Shown piece after piece: positions 8,968 to 17,799 of a stretch of 64,000 nucleotides of DNA. The position numbers were made by a program, and so were the translations under genes. Source of the DNA: Arthrobacter yangruifuii. Lineage in GTDB: Bacteria; Actinomycetota; Actinomycetes; Actinomycetales; Micrococcaceae. The notes beneath the pieces were generated by a model. That model saw nothing but the letters and a program-made list of their open reading frames with translations, did not search any database and was not told where the DNA came from. The stretch lies in NCBI RefSeq assembly GCF_009192775.1, contig NZ_VTFX01000004.1, forward strand, positions 124,001 through 188,000, read 5' to 3'. Position 1 is the first letter of the stretch. The number at the start of each line of letters is the position of its first letter.

Positions 8968-10038
8968 CAGGATGATCAGCGTTCCGAGGACGGCGTCCAC
9001 AACCACGCCCGCCGTCCCGGTGGAAGCGATCAGAGCGGTGACGGCTCCCATTGCAGCGGCAGCGGGGAGGGTAAGCAGCCAGCCGCTGGCGACCCGGCCG
9101 GCCGTTCCCCAGCGGACCTCGGCGCCCTTGCGGCCCAGGCCGGAGCCGATGACCGAGCCGGACGCCACCTGAGTGGTGGAGAGGGCGAAGCCCAGGTGGG
9201 AGGAAGCCAGGATGGCGGCGGCGGTGCTGGTTTCCGCAGCGAATCCCTGTGCAGGCTTGACCTCGGTCAGGCCCGTTCCCATGGTGCGGATGATGCGCCA
9301 GCCGCCGGCGTAGGTGCCTGCCGCAATGGCAACGGCACACGCCGTGACAACCCAGAACTCCGGGCCGGTTCCTGCTGTCTGGAGGCCACCGGCCACGAGG
9401 ACCAGGGTGATGACACCCATGGTCTTCTGCGCATCGTTGGTGCCGTGGGCCAGGGCAACCAGTGACGAGGAGAAGATCTGCGCGTACCGGAACCCGCCCC
9501 GCTTACGGGGCAGTTTGTTGCCTGAATCCGGATCATGCCGGCGCGTGATGCGGTAGGCGAGCTTGGTCGCGAGGTACGCCACAAAACCGGCGATCACGGG
9601 AGCGATCAGCGCCGGGAGGATCACCTTGGACACGAGCACGGAGAAGTTGACCGATCCGAAGCCTGCACCGACCACTGCGGCGCCGATCAGGCCGCCGAAC
9701 AGGGCGTGCGAGGAACTGCTCGGCAGTCCCTTCAGCCAGGTGATCAGGTTCCAGATGACCGCGCCCATCAGGCCGGCGAAGATCATGACCGGCGTGATCT
9801 GGATCCCGCCCTCACCTTCGCGGATCAGCCCGTGCGAGATGGTCTTGGCAACTTCGGTGGAGAGGAAAGCACCCACCAGGTTGAGGACGGCAGCCAGCGC
9901 CACAGCTGTCTTCGGTTTAATGGCACCGGTCGCGATGGGTGTTGCCATCGCGTTGGCTGTGTCGTGAAAACCGTTGGTGAAGTCGAAGAATAAAGCCAGC
10001 GCGATAACCAGCGCGACCATGAGGGTGAGATCCACCAC
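8935..10038 (-). CDS. pit: inorganic phosphate transporter, PiT family (probable C-terminal frameshift)
   Basis: 367 residues as read, GTG at 10038 (ATG at 10020 possible). It carries both PiT repeats: FDFTNGFHDTANAMATPIAT near the N-terminus and ALAHGTNDAQKTMGV in the second half, with about ten hydrophobic helices. Phosphate is imported with H+ or a metal-phosphate complex. The frame ends early with SSCGPAGTT, while another frame across 8783-8965 gives FLWSRRDHVNHDNAV and a Lys-rich tail, which reads as the natural end. Re-reading one base, or adding one near 8962-8967, joins them into a 418-residue protein whose stop overlaps the next gene. Confidence 0.9.
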   Translation of the reverse strand: MVDLTLMVALVIALALFFDFTNGFHDTANAMATPIATGAIKPKTAVALAAVLNLVGAFLSTEVAKTISHGLIREGEGGIQITPVMIFAGLMGAVIWNLITWLKGLPSSSSHALFGGLIGAAVVGAGFGSVNFSVLVSKVILPALIAPVIAGFVAYLATKLAYRITRRHDPDSGNKLPRKRGGFRYAQIFSSSLVALAHGTNDAQKTMGVITLVLVAGGLQTAGTGPEFWVVTACAVAIAAGTYAGGWRIIRTMGTGLTEVKPAQGFAAETSTAAAILASSHLGFALSTTQVASGSVIGSGLGRKGAEVRWGTAGRVASGWLLTLPAAAAMGAVTALIASTGTAGVVVDAVLGTLIILASSCGPAGTT

Positions 10039-10203
10039 ATACCCTAACTAAAGACGAGGAAAAGTGTCCGCGCAGCAGGAGATACCCCGCACCGGTGTTG
10101 CCCGGCGGAGTCCGCTTTACGCCAGGATTGATCGTATGCGCTCGGACCGGCGCGGACCAAAGCGGAGGGTGTGCTCTTAATCGCTACGGGCCTGGGAAAC
10201 AGG

Positions 10204-12213
10204 TCAAATGCGCAGCCCGGTGTGCGGTTCCCGGTCCCCCAGTTCGACGTCGATGACGGCATCCGGGGCCGGGAGCGCTACCCGCCTGCTGTGGGTTCGC
10301 CGGCCGTCGGGCTCAACGATGGTCAGGATGTAGGTCCCTGCGCCCGGCAGCGTCAGCTCATATCGGCCCGAGGCATCGGACCGGGCGGCCGCCGAGGTTT
10401 CTCCGCCGGGCCGCACCAGGAGCACCAGCGCGCCGGAGACCGGCTGCCCTTTGTGGCGGATGGTTCCGGCCAGGGCAAGCCGGTGCCGGAAGGTGATGTT
10501 GTGGTGCAGGGACGAGCCGGGGAAGGAAAGGACTTCGGCAGCCGGCCGCCACTGGACCTGGTTGGCCACCAGCACGTACCGGCCGTCGCCCGGAAGCACA
10601 ACACTGTAGCGCCCGTCTTCATCAGCCCGGTCCCAGTCGACGGGGCGGCCTTCGGAGTCCATCACGGTGACCGTTCCCTTGCCTACCGGCTGCCCGTCCT
10701 GGGCTGAAAGCATGCGTCCCTGAACCAGCAGCTCCCGTTTCCGATCCGCGCGCTGCGGCTGTTCCTGCCCCGGCGCGGCATGCAGGTCGGGATGCGTTGC
10801 CTCACGCCGGCGCGAACGCGGGATCAGGCAGGACACACCGGTGGCCGCGATGGCGGCGAAACCCGCGAGCACGAACACGGTGCGGAACGCATCCAGATCC
10901 GGGAACACCGTTCCGTTGATGGTGACAGTGACGGAAGCGAGAATGGCAGCCACTGCCGCACTGCACGTAGAGGTACCCACGGAGCGCAGGAGCGTGTTGA
11001 CGCCGTTCGCCGCAGCAGTGTCCGTGAGCGGAACGTTGCTCATGATGATCGTCGGCATGGCTGCCATGGAAACGGCGGTGCCGACGGACACAATCACCGC
11101 GCCGATGATGACTTCCGGAACCGTGGCGACGAACAGCACCCGCCAGAGATACCCTGCCGCCATCACGGCGCAGCCCGTCACCATGGTGACCTTTGCCCCG
11201 TAGGTATTCGTGATCCGGGCAGAGACCGGGGCAGCCGCGACCATGGCCAATCCTGAGGGGATCATGGTGAGCCCGGCCGCCAGCACGCTCAAGCCGAAGC
11301 CGTAGCCGGTTTCCCGCGACATCTGCAGCTGCTGTGTGGTGACCAGCATGTTGGCGTACATCGAAAACCCAACCAGGACGGCTCCGATATTGGTGAGCAG
11401 CACCGGCCTGCGGGCGGAGGTCCGCAGGTCCACCAGGGGCTGCCCGTTGCGCAGTTCTGCGGGGAACCACAAGGCGAAGGCAACGGCTGCGGCAGCCAGA
11501 AGCCCGAGGACCGGATAGCTGGTCCAGCCCCAGACCCCTCCCTTGGTAATGGCCAGCAGCAGCGCGGTCATGCCGGCGGACAGCAGGATGGCACCGGCGT
11601 AGTCAAACGGGGCGGGCGTGCGGACTTCGGATACGGGGACGAAAACGGCTACCGCGGCAATCAGCAGTACCCCGATCACCCCCACCATCCAGAACGTGGC
11701 CTGCCACCCCAGCCGTTCGTAGACCAGCCCGGCGAGGGGAAGGCCCAGAGCGCTGCCGATGCCGAAGCTCGCGCTCATCAGTGAAACCGCACCGGCGATC
11801 TTCTTCTGCGGAAGGGCATCCCGGAGGATGCTGATTCCGACAGGAATCACGGCACCGCCGGCGCCCTGCAGCCCCCGGCCGACCAGCGCCCAGGTGAACG
11901 TCCCCCCTATCGATGCCGTGAAGGCTCCCGTCACCATAAGAACCATCGCCACCAGCAGCATCCGGCGTTTGCCGTACATGTCCGCCAGCCGGGAAACGAT
12001 GGGGGTGGCCACCGCTGCGGAAAGCAGGGTGACGGTGACCATCCAGGACACGTCATCGGTGGTGACCCCGAAAATGCGGGGGTATTCGGGAAGCAGCGGA
12101 ACCACCGCCGTCTTCTCGAGCGAGACCACAATTCCCCCGCACCCCAGGGTGGCAATGATTAGCCAGTCCGGGAACGTCCTCGTGCTGCTGCGTTCTGCGG
12201 GCTGGGCGGTCAT
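10204..12213 (-). CDS. MFS drug-type exporter with two C-terminal carboxypeptidase-regulatory-like domains
   Basis: 669 residues. Residues 1-470 form an MFS transporter, probably DHA2-like with 14 helices: SRLADMYGKRRML is the loop 2-3 motif and GRGLQGAGGAVIPVG resembles motif C. After a basic linker, residues 490-669 hold two beta-sandwich repeats of the carboxypeptidase-regulatory/CnaB-like type: QGRMLSAQDGQPVGKGTVTV ... DEDGRYSVVLPGDGRYVL and AGTIRHKGQPVSGALVLLV ... DASGRYELTLPGAGTYIL. Such repeats are normally extracellular, so their place after an MFS domain is unusual. There is no regulator beside it, and the substrate is unknown. Confidence 0.88.
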   Translation of the reverse strand: MTAQPAERSSTRTFPDWLIIATLGCGGIVVSLEKTAVVPLLPEYPRIFGVTTDDVSWMVTVTLLSAAVATPIVSRLADMYGKRRMLLVAMVLMVTGAFTASIGGTFTWALVGRGLQGAGGAVIPVGISILRDALPQKKIAGAVSLMSASFGIGSALGLPLAGLVYERLGWQATFWMVGVIGVLLIAAVAVFVPVSEVRTPAPFDYAGAILLSAGMTALLLAITKGGVWGWTSYPVLGLLAAAAVAFALWFPAELRNGQPLVDLRTSARRPVLLTNIGAVLVGFSMYANMLVTTQQLQMSRETGYGFGLSVLAAGLTMIPSGLAMVAAAPVSARITNTYGAKVTMVTGCAVMAAGYLWRVLFVATVPEVIIGAVIVSVGTAVSMAAMPTIIMSNVPLTDTAAANGVNTLLRSVGTSTCSAAVAAILASVTVTINGTVFPDLDAFRTVFVLAGFAAIAATGVSCLIPRSRRREATHPDLHAAPGQEQPQRADRKRELLVQGRMLSAQDGQPVGKGTVTVMDSEGRPVDWDRADEDGRYSVVLPGDGRYVLVANQVQWRPAAEVLSFPGSSLHHNITFRHRLALAGTIRHKGQPVSGALVLLVRPGGETSAAARSDASGRYELTLPGAGTYILTIVEPDGRRTHSRRVALPAPDAVIDVELGDREPHTGLRI

Positions 12214-12270
12214 ACCGGTCCTCCAGGGTCGGCGGTCCAGACTCGGTAATGCAGGCTGCGGGGACCGGCC

Positions 12271-12681
12271 CTAGCCCCGTGAGACGGGAACTTTGGTGGA
12301 CGACGGTCCGGATTCGGGGATGGGCACGCGGATTTCCAGTACGCCGTCGTTATACGTGGCCGTGACCGAGTCCTGGCCCGCGCCGGCGGGCAGCGGCACG
12401 TCGCGGGTGAAGGACCCGTAGCGGAACTCGGAACGGTACCCGTGCCGGGTCTTGTGCTCGCTTTGTTCCTTCCGCTCCCCCTTGATGTGCAGGATTCCGT
12501 CACTGACCGTGACGTCCAGATCCTCTTCGGGGTTGATGTTGGGCAATTCGGCCCGGATCACCATGGCCGAGCCGTCCTGGTATTCCTCGACGGGGAAGGC
12601 CGGAACCTCCCAGTCCCCCTCAAAGAACCGGCGGACCTGGTCAGGCAGTTCAAAACGCTCGCGTCGTGCAAGGGAAGCCAT
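12271..12681 (-). CDS. Hsp20 / alpha-crystallin small heat-shock protein
   Basis: 136 residues from ATG 12681; the longer open frame upstream has no domain. The alpha-crystallin domain covers about residues 30-125, with VIRAELPNINPEEDLDVTV, LHIKGERK and the closing NDGVLEIRVPIP, where the I-x-V/I type tail allows oligomer assembly. It is an ATP-independent holdase. It lies between the MFS gene and the divergent gad operon. No HAIR or CIRCE element was seen upstream. Confidence 0.92.
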   Translation of the reverse strand: MASLARRERFELPDQVRRFFEGDWEVPAFPVEEYQDGSAMVIRAELPNINPEEDLDVTVSDGILHIKGERKEQSEHKTRHGYRSEFRYGSFTRDVPLPAGAGQDSVTATYNDGVLEIRVPIPESGPSSTKVPVSRG

Positions 12682-12989
12682 GGATTTCTCTTTCTCTCTT
12701 GCCGGGCCGGGCCGCGGAGTGCCGGGCGCCGGAAGGAACAAACGGTGCAGCAAGGCTACGTCCGGCGGTGTGCCGCCCTCAATGGGATACCGGCGATTTT
12801 CCCGGCCCCGGCGGGCTTTTAGTGCGTCTTGGCCGGCACCGCTGCTAAGCGGCGGCCGGGCCTAGTCATGGATTTGCAGCACCCGTATAGTTTTTCCTGC
12901 GCGCGCTGACCCTATGAGATGAGGTGGCGATTGGGCTGTTCACTACCGCCCAATGCCTCTGGGCACACCGTCGATGATAGGACTTCACC
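12682..12989. promoter_or_regulatory. hsp20-gadB divergent intergenic region with leader hairpin
   Basis: 308 bp without a gene. TATAGT at 12886-12891 is a good -10 candidate for gadB, with no convincing -35. In the presumed gadB leader a 7-bp inverted repeat (ATTGGGC/GCCCAAT, 12930-12954, 11-base loop) precedes TAGGA at 12978-12982, the ribosome-binding site of gadB. Confidence 0.45.
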
Positions 12990-14369
12990 ATGGCTCAGAA
13001 TGAATCTGATTCCCTTAATGTCAACCCTCTTTTCGCCCGCCCGGGCGAAAAGACTGCTGCCCCGAAGTTTCGGCTGAACGACGGCGAAATGCTGCCGGAA
13101 ACGGCCTACCAGATTGTCCACGACGAGACCATGCTGGACGGCAACGCCCGGCTGAACCTGGCGACCTTCGTCAGCACCTGGATGGACGACCACGCGAACC
13201 GGCTCTACAGCGAGACGTTCGACAAGAACATGATCGACAAGGACGAGTACCCGCAGACCGCGCAGATTGAGCAGAACTGCTGGCAGATCCTTGCCGACCT
13301 GTGGCATGCGCCGTCCCCCCGGGAAACCATCGGCACCTCGACCGTCGGTTCCTCCGAAGCCTGCATGCTCGGCGGACTGGCATTCAAGCGGCTGTGGCAG
13401 CACCGGCGCCGCAGCGAGGGAAAACCGACGGATAAACCCAACCTCGTGATGAGTTCAGCGGTGCAGGTGTGCTGGGAGAAGTTCTGCAACTACTTCGACG
13501 TGGAGCCGCGGCTGGTGCCCATCAGCGAGGAGCATAAATGCCTGGACGGCTTCGGGTTGGAGAACTACGTCGATGAAAACACCATCGGCGTCGTTGCCAT
13601 CATGGGAGTGACCTACACCGGCATGTATGAGCCGGTACAGCAGATTGCCGCCAAGCTCGACGAGATCCAGTCCTCCACCGGGCTCGACATTCCGATCCAT
13701 GTGGACGGCGCATCCGGCGCCATGATCGCTCCGTTCATCCAGCAGGAGCTGGAGTGGGATTTCCGGCTGGAACGGGTCCACTCAATCAGCACTTCAGGCC
13801 ATAAATACGGCCTCGTCTATCCGGGCCTCGGCTGGGTGGTCTGGCGGGAACGGCAGTGGCTTCCGGAGGACCTGATCTTCTATGTCAGCTATCTCGGCGG
13901 GGACATGCCGACCTTCGCCCTGAACTTCTCCCGCCCCGGCGCGCAGGTAGTCCTGCAGTTCTATTTGTTCCTTCGCCTGGGCCGCGACGGGTATGCGCGG
14001 ATCCAGCAGGCATCGCAGGACGTTGCGCTGCATCTCTCCGGAGCGATCTCGGAAATGGGCCCCTTCGAGCTGTGGAACGACGGTTCGGACATCCCGGTCT
14101 TCGCGTGGCGCCTGAAGGAAGGCCATACGGACAAGTGGAACCTGTATGACCTGGCAGACCGGCTCCGCACCAGGGGCTGGCTGGTGCCCGCCTATCCCCT
14201 GCCGGACGACCTCTCGAACCTGACGGTGGAACGGATTGTGGTCCGCAACGGCCTGAGCATGGACCTGGCGGACAAGCTGCTGGCGGACATCCGCCGCGAA
14301 ACGACGTACCTCGAGCAGCTCAGCGCCCCGATGCCCCGCGAGTCGGAGCATCCCGGATTCCATCACTAA
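12990..14369 (+). CDS. gadB: glutamate decarboxylase
   Basis: 459 residues, close to the E. coli GadA/GadB length (466). PLP fold type I with TSTVGSSEACMLGGLAFK (cofactor phosphate pocket), VDGASGAMIAPF (the Asp that pairs with the PLP nitrogen) and SISTSGHKYG, whose Lys forms the Schiff base. It converts glutamate and a proton to GABA and CO2, consuming cytoplasmic protons. It is the first gene of gadB-gadC-glsA; gadC follows after an 18-bp gap with its own AGGAGGT. The C-terminus ends HPGFHH, recalling the His-containing autoinhibitory tail of enteric enzymes. Confidence 0.96.
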   Translation: MAQNESDSLNVNPLFARPGEKTAAPKFRLNDGEMLPETAYQIVHDETMLDGNARLNLATFVSTWMDDHANRLYSETFDKNMIDKDEYPQTAQIEQNCWQILADLWHAPSPRETIGTSTVGSSEACMLGGLAFKRLWQHRRRSEGKPTDKPNLVMSSAVQVCWEKFCNYFDVEPRLVPISEEHKCLDGFGLENYVDENTIGVVAIMGVTYTGMYEPVQQIAAKLDEIQSSTGLDIPIHVDGASGAMIAPFIQQELEWDFRLERVHSISTSGHKYGLVYPGLGWVVWRERQWLPEDLIFYVSYLGGDMPTFALNFSRPGAQVVLQFYLFLRLGRDGYARIQQASQDVALHLSGAISEMGPFELWNDGSDIPVFAWRLKEGHTDKWNLYDLADRLRTRGWLVPAYPLPDDLSNLTVERIVVRNGLSMDLADKLLADIRRETTYLEQLSAPMPRESEHPGFHH

Positions 14370-14387
14370 TCCCAGGAGGTGGGCTAC

Positions 14388-16103
14388 ATGAGCGATTCAA
14401 AGGCAGCAGATTCCTCCGCAGCGAACCAGCAGCGGGCGAAGTCGAAGCAAAATGCGCAAATCACCATCGGCGCCCTGGCAGTGATGAACATTGTGGCCGT
14501 GGTCAGTCTCCGCGGACTTCCGTCGGAGGCCGAGTACGGCCTGAGCTCGATTTTCTATTACGTCCTGGCCGCCGTCGTCTTCCTGATTCCGGTCTCCATC
14601 GTGGCGGCCGAGCTGGCCACCGGCTGGCCGGAAACGGGCGGGGTCTTCCGGTGGGTCGGCGAGGCCTTCGGACCGCGGTGGGCCTTCCTGGCCATGTTCA
14701 TGCTCTTCATCGAGGTCACCATCTGGTTCCCCACTGTCCTGACGTTCGGCGCCGTGTCGCTTGCGTACACCGGGGACAACCAGAACCTGGATGCGCAGCT
14801 GGCCGGCAATAAGCTCTTCGTCCTGGCGGTAGTCCTGGTGGTCTACTGGCTGGCCACGTTCATTGCCTTCCGGGGCGCGAAGGCCTTCTCGCGGGTGAGC
14901 CAATGGGGCGGCATCATCGGCACCATCATCCCTGCGGTGATTCTGATCGTGCTCGGTTTCGCCTACTTCTTCGCGGGCAATACCCCGCAGATCCGGATGG
15001 GCTGGGGCGAACTTATTCCGGACTTCGGCAACTTCTCCAACGTGGTGCTCGCGGCATCGATCTTCCTGTTCTACGCCGGCATGGAAATGAACGCCATCCA
15101 CGTGAAAGAGGTCAAGAACCCCACCCGTGACTACCCGATCGCGGTGCTGACCGCGGCGGCGGGCACGGTCATCATCTTCGTACTGGGAACCCTGGCCATC
15201 GCGTTCGTGGTGCCCCAGGCCGACATCAACCTCACCCAGTCCCTGCTGACCTCCTACAACGACATGTTCGAATGGGCCGGCATCGGCTGGGCCGGACCGA
15301 TAGTCGCGTTTATGCTGCTGATCGGCGTCCTCGCCGGCGTGGTGACCTGGGTGGCAGGTCCGTCAACAGGCATGCTCGCCGTGGCGAAAGCAGGCTACCT
15401 GCCCCGTTTCTGGCAGCACACCAACAAGAACGGCATGGGCACCCACATCCTGTTCTTCCAGGCCTTTATGGTCACCGGCCTGGGACTGACCTATGTAGTG
15501 CTGCCCTCGGTTCAGGCCGCCTACCAGATCCTGAGCCAGCTGACGGTAATCCTTTACCTCATCATGTACATGCTGATGTTCGCTGCCGCGATCTACCTTC
15601 GCTACAGCCAGCCGAACCGTCCGCGGCCCTACCGGGTGCCCGGAGGCGACGTGGGAATGTGGATCATCGGCGGCGTGGGTTTCCTCGGTTCACTGATGGC
15701 TTTCGCCTTCAGCTTCATCCCGCCGGACCAGATTTCAGTGGGATCCCCGGTGGTATACGTGGGCATCCTCGTGGGCGGAGCAGTGGTGATGGTGATCCTG
15801 CCGTTCGTTATCTATGCCTGCCGCAAGCCGCATTGGCGGGACGAGTCCAGCGAGTTCGTCCCCTTCACCTGGCAGATTGAGCATACGCACCCCGGGACGG
15901 TCACCGAGTCCAGTGTTTCCACCCAGCAGCTGACCCGGGAAGCGGAATCCTCCGGTTCACCGGTGACGTTCTCACATCACGACGACGGCGGGCCCGGGGA
16001 ACACCACGGGGAACCTGCCGCGACGGTACAGGGCACCGCACCGCCGGCGCCTTTAGGCACCAGACGCGGCAAAGGAACCTCAGGTGGGAGCTCAGCGGTA
16101 TGA
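14388..16103 (+). CDS. gadC: glutamate:GABA antiporter-type amino acid permease
   Basis: 571 residues from ATG 14388, seven bases after AGGAGGT. APC-superfamily permease with about twelve helices; the first unwound-helix region is IGALAVMNIVAVVSLRGLP and the mid-protein loop is FLFYAGMEMNAIHVKEVKNP. Position directly after gadB indicates exchange of external glutamate for GABA. The cytoplasmic tail of about 95 residues is longer than the acid-gating C-plug of enteric GadC and carries a His/Asp/Gly-rich stretch (SHHDDGGPGEHHGEP), which might sense pH (inference). The TGA overlaps the glsA start as ATGA. Confidence 0.9.
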   Translation: MSDSKAADSSAANQQRAKSKQNAQITIGALAVMNIVAVVSLRGLPSEAEYGLSSIFYYVLAAVVFLIPVSIVAAELATGWPETGGVFRWVGEAFGPRWAFLAMFMLFIEVTIWFPTVLTFGAVSLAYTGDNQNLDAQLAGNKLFVLAVVLVVYWLATFIAFRGAKAFSRVSQWGGIIGTIIPAVILIVLGFAYFFAGNTPQIRMGWGELIPDFGNFSNVVLAASIFLFYAGMEMNAIHVKEVKNPTRDYPIAVLTAAAGTVIIFVLGTLAIAFVVPQADINLTQSLLTSYNDMFEWAGIGWAGPIVAFMLLIGVLAGVVTWVAGPSTGMLAVAKAGYLPRFWQHTNKNGMGTHILFFQAFMVTGLGLTYVVLPSVQAAYQILSQLTVILYLIMYMLMFAAAIYLRYSQPNRPRPYRVPGGDVGMWIIGGVGFLGSLMAFAFSFIPPDQISVGSPVVYVGILVGGAVVMVILPFVIYACRKPHWRDESSEFVPFTWQIEHTHPGTVTESSVSTQQLTREAESSGSPVTFSHHDDGGPGEHHGEPAATVQGTAPPAPLGTRRGKGTSGGSSAV

Positions 16104-17050
16104 GACTCGACCGTTCCGCAATAGAAGCCGCCGTCCGGACGGCGTACACGGATCACCGGAACGATTCCGGGGGAAAGAACGCCGGGTACATCCCGTATCT
16201 GGCCTCCGTGAACCCGGACCTCTTCGGGGTCTGTGCGATGACCGCGGACGGAGCGTTGTTCGAAGCCGGTGACACAGGGTTCGAATTCGCGCTGGAATCC
16301 ATTTCCAAGGTGTTCTCCATGGCGTGGGCCATGGAGAAGGTGGGGCTGGAAACCTTCCAGGAAAAGGTCGGGGCGGATCCGACCGGTGAACCATTCAACT
16401 CGGTGATCTCCGTTGCGCTGCACGGTGACACCCCGGTTTCGCCGTTGGTGAATGCGGGGGCCATGTCCACGGTTTCCCTGATTCCGGGTGACACCGCCGA
16501 GGACAAGTGGGAGGCAATCCTGCAGGTCCAGAGCGCCTTTGCCGGCCGGAAAATCAGTTTGAGCGACGAGGTGAATGACTCCGAGCAGTCCACCAACTTC
16601 CACAACCGGGCCATTGCCTGGCTGCTGTATTCGGGCGGCACCATGTATTCCGATCCAATGGAAGCCTGTGACGTGTATACCCGGCAGTGTTCCACCCTGG
16701 TCACTGCCCGGGACCTCGCCGCCATGGGAGCCTCCATCGCCAACAGAGGCATCAATCCCCTGACCGGGGACCGGGTGGTCTCCGCGGCGAACATCCCGGC
16801 CATGCTTGCGGAAATGACCATGGAAGGGATGTATACCGCCTCCGGCGACTGGGCCTACCGCGTGGGGCTGCCCGGCAAGTCCGGCGTGGGCGGGGGCATA
16901 CTGGCAATCATGCCCGGCAAGCTCGCGATTGCCGGGTTCGCACCTCCGCTGGACGAGGTGGGCAACAGCGTCAAGGCGCAGCGGGCGGTGGCCCAGGTTG
17001 CCGCGGCGCTGGGACTGAGCATCTACAAGGCCAGCGAGTACAGCGACTAG
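16100..17050 (+). CDS. glsA: glutaminase A
   Basis: 316 residues, starting inside the gadC stop (ATGA). Serine-dependent glutaminase: FALESISKVFSMAWAME supplies the catalytic Ser-x-x-Lys, VNAGAMSTVSL and SEQSTNFHNRAIAWLL are conserved substrate-pocket segments, and GLPGKSGVGGGILAIMPGK is the C-terminal signature. It releases ammonia from glutamine and makes glutamate. In this operon it feeds GadB and adds proton consumption by NH3, paralleling the glutaminase/GadC acid-resistance route of enterics. Its stop overlaps the convergent IclR gene by four bases. Confidence 0.95.
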   Translation: MRLDRSAIEAAVRTAYTDHRNDSGGKNAGYIPYLASVNPDLFGVCAMTADGALFEAGDTGFEFALESISKVFSMAWAMEKVGLETFQEKVGADPTGEPFNSVISVALHGDTPVSPLVNAGAMSTVSLIPGDTAEDKWEAILQVQSAFAGRKISLSDEVNDSEQSTNFHNRAIAWLLYSGGTMYSDPMEACDVYTRQCSTLVTARDLAAMGASIANRGINPLTGDRVVSAANIPAMLAEMTMEGMYTASGDWAYRVGLPGKSGVGGGILAIMPGKLAIAGFAPPLDEVGNSVKAQRAVAQVAAALGLSIYKASEYSD

Positions 17051-17799
17051 CCGAGGTCCCGGCCTATCCGGTCCGCGGCGGCGCGCAGCGGCGGAAGCAC
17101 GGTGTCCGTCACCCGCGATGCACTGTGCAGCTGCAGTGACACGTTGGCTGCCGCCACCACCGCGCCGCCGCTTCGGACCGGAACGGCCACACCCCGCATG
17201 CCGTCCTCCAGCTCGTCCGCTACCCGTGACCAGCCCTGCTCGCCGGCATCCCGCACAAGGGTCCGGAGCTCCTTCACGGTGCGCACGGTGGAGGCGGTGT
17301 AGGGCGCCAGTTCCACGGTGTTGAAATAGGCTTCCTGCTCACCTTCCGGCAGGGCCGCCAGCAGCACCCTGCCCATGGAGGTGGCCCAGGCCGGGAACCT
17401 GGTTCCAACGTTGACCGCCACCCGCACCAGCCGGGCGGAGGTGATCCGCGAAACGTAGACGACGTCGGTCCCGTCCAGGATGCACAGCGACGTTGTCTCG
17501 CCCAGGTCTGCACTGAGCTGTTTCAGGTGCGGTTCGGCGGCGTTCGGCAGGGACAGATGTGCCAGGAACGAGGAGCCGATGTCCAGGGTGCGCGGCGCCA
17601 GCCGGAAGGCGGTTCCGTCGAAACGCAGGTAGCCCAGATCGCGCAGGGTCAGGAGGAACCTGCGGGACGCTGCCCGGCTGATCCCGGCCGCGGCGGCCGC
17701 GGAGCTGACCGTATGTTCGGGCGCGCTCAGTGTGAAGGCACCCAGCACGGCGAAGGCCTTCTCCACCGACTTCACGTAATAGCTTTCGGCGTCCTCCAC
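17047..17799 (-). CDS. IclR-family regulator of the quinate/shikimate module
   Basis: 250 residues, GTG at 17799 directly after the TAA of the dehydratase gene, so probably translationally coupled. The winged helix covers about residues 8-70 (YYVKSVEKAFAVLGAF ... GISRAASRRFLLTL) and the IclR effector domain the rest. SAPEHTVSSAAAAAGISRAA resembles the PcaR/PcaU/PobR branch, which responds to aromatic or hydroaromatic acids. As the last gene of the three-gene unit it probably controls its own operon and the divergent transporter through the repeats at 20684-20717. Confidence 0.9.
   Translation of the reverse strand: MEDAESYYVKSVEKAFAVLGAFTLSAPEHTVSSAAAAAGISRAASRRFLLTLRDLGYLRFDGTAFRLAPRTLDIGSSFLAHLSLPNAAEPHLKQLSADLGETTSLCILDGTDVVYVSRITSARLVRVAVNVGTRFPAWATSMGRVLLAALPEGEQEAYFNTVELAPYTASTVRTVKELRTLVRDAGEQGWSRVADELEDGMRGVAVPVRSGGAVVAAANVSLQLHSASRVTDTVLPPLRAAADRIGRDLG

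Noticed and set aside
8950-8970. Programmed -1 frameshift in pit
   Set aside because: No X-XXY-YYZ slippery heptamer and no obvious stimulatory structure at the point where frames must change.
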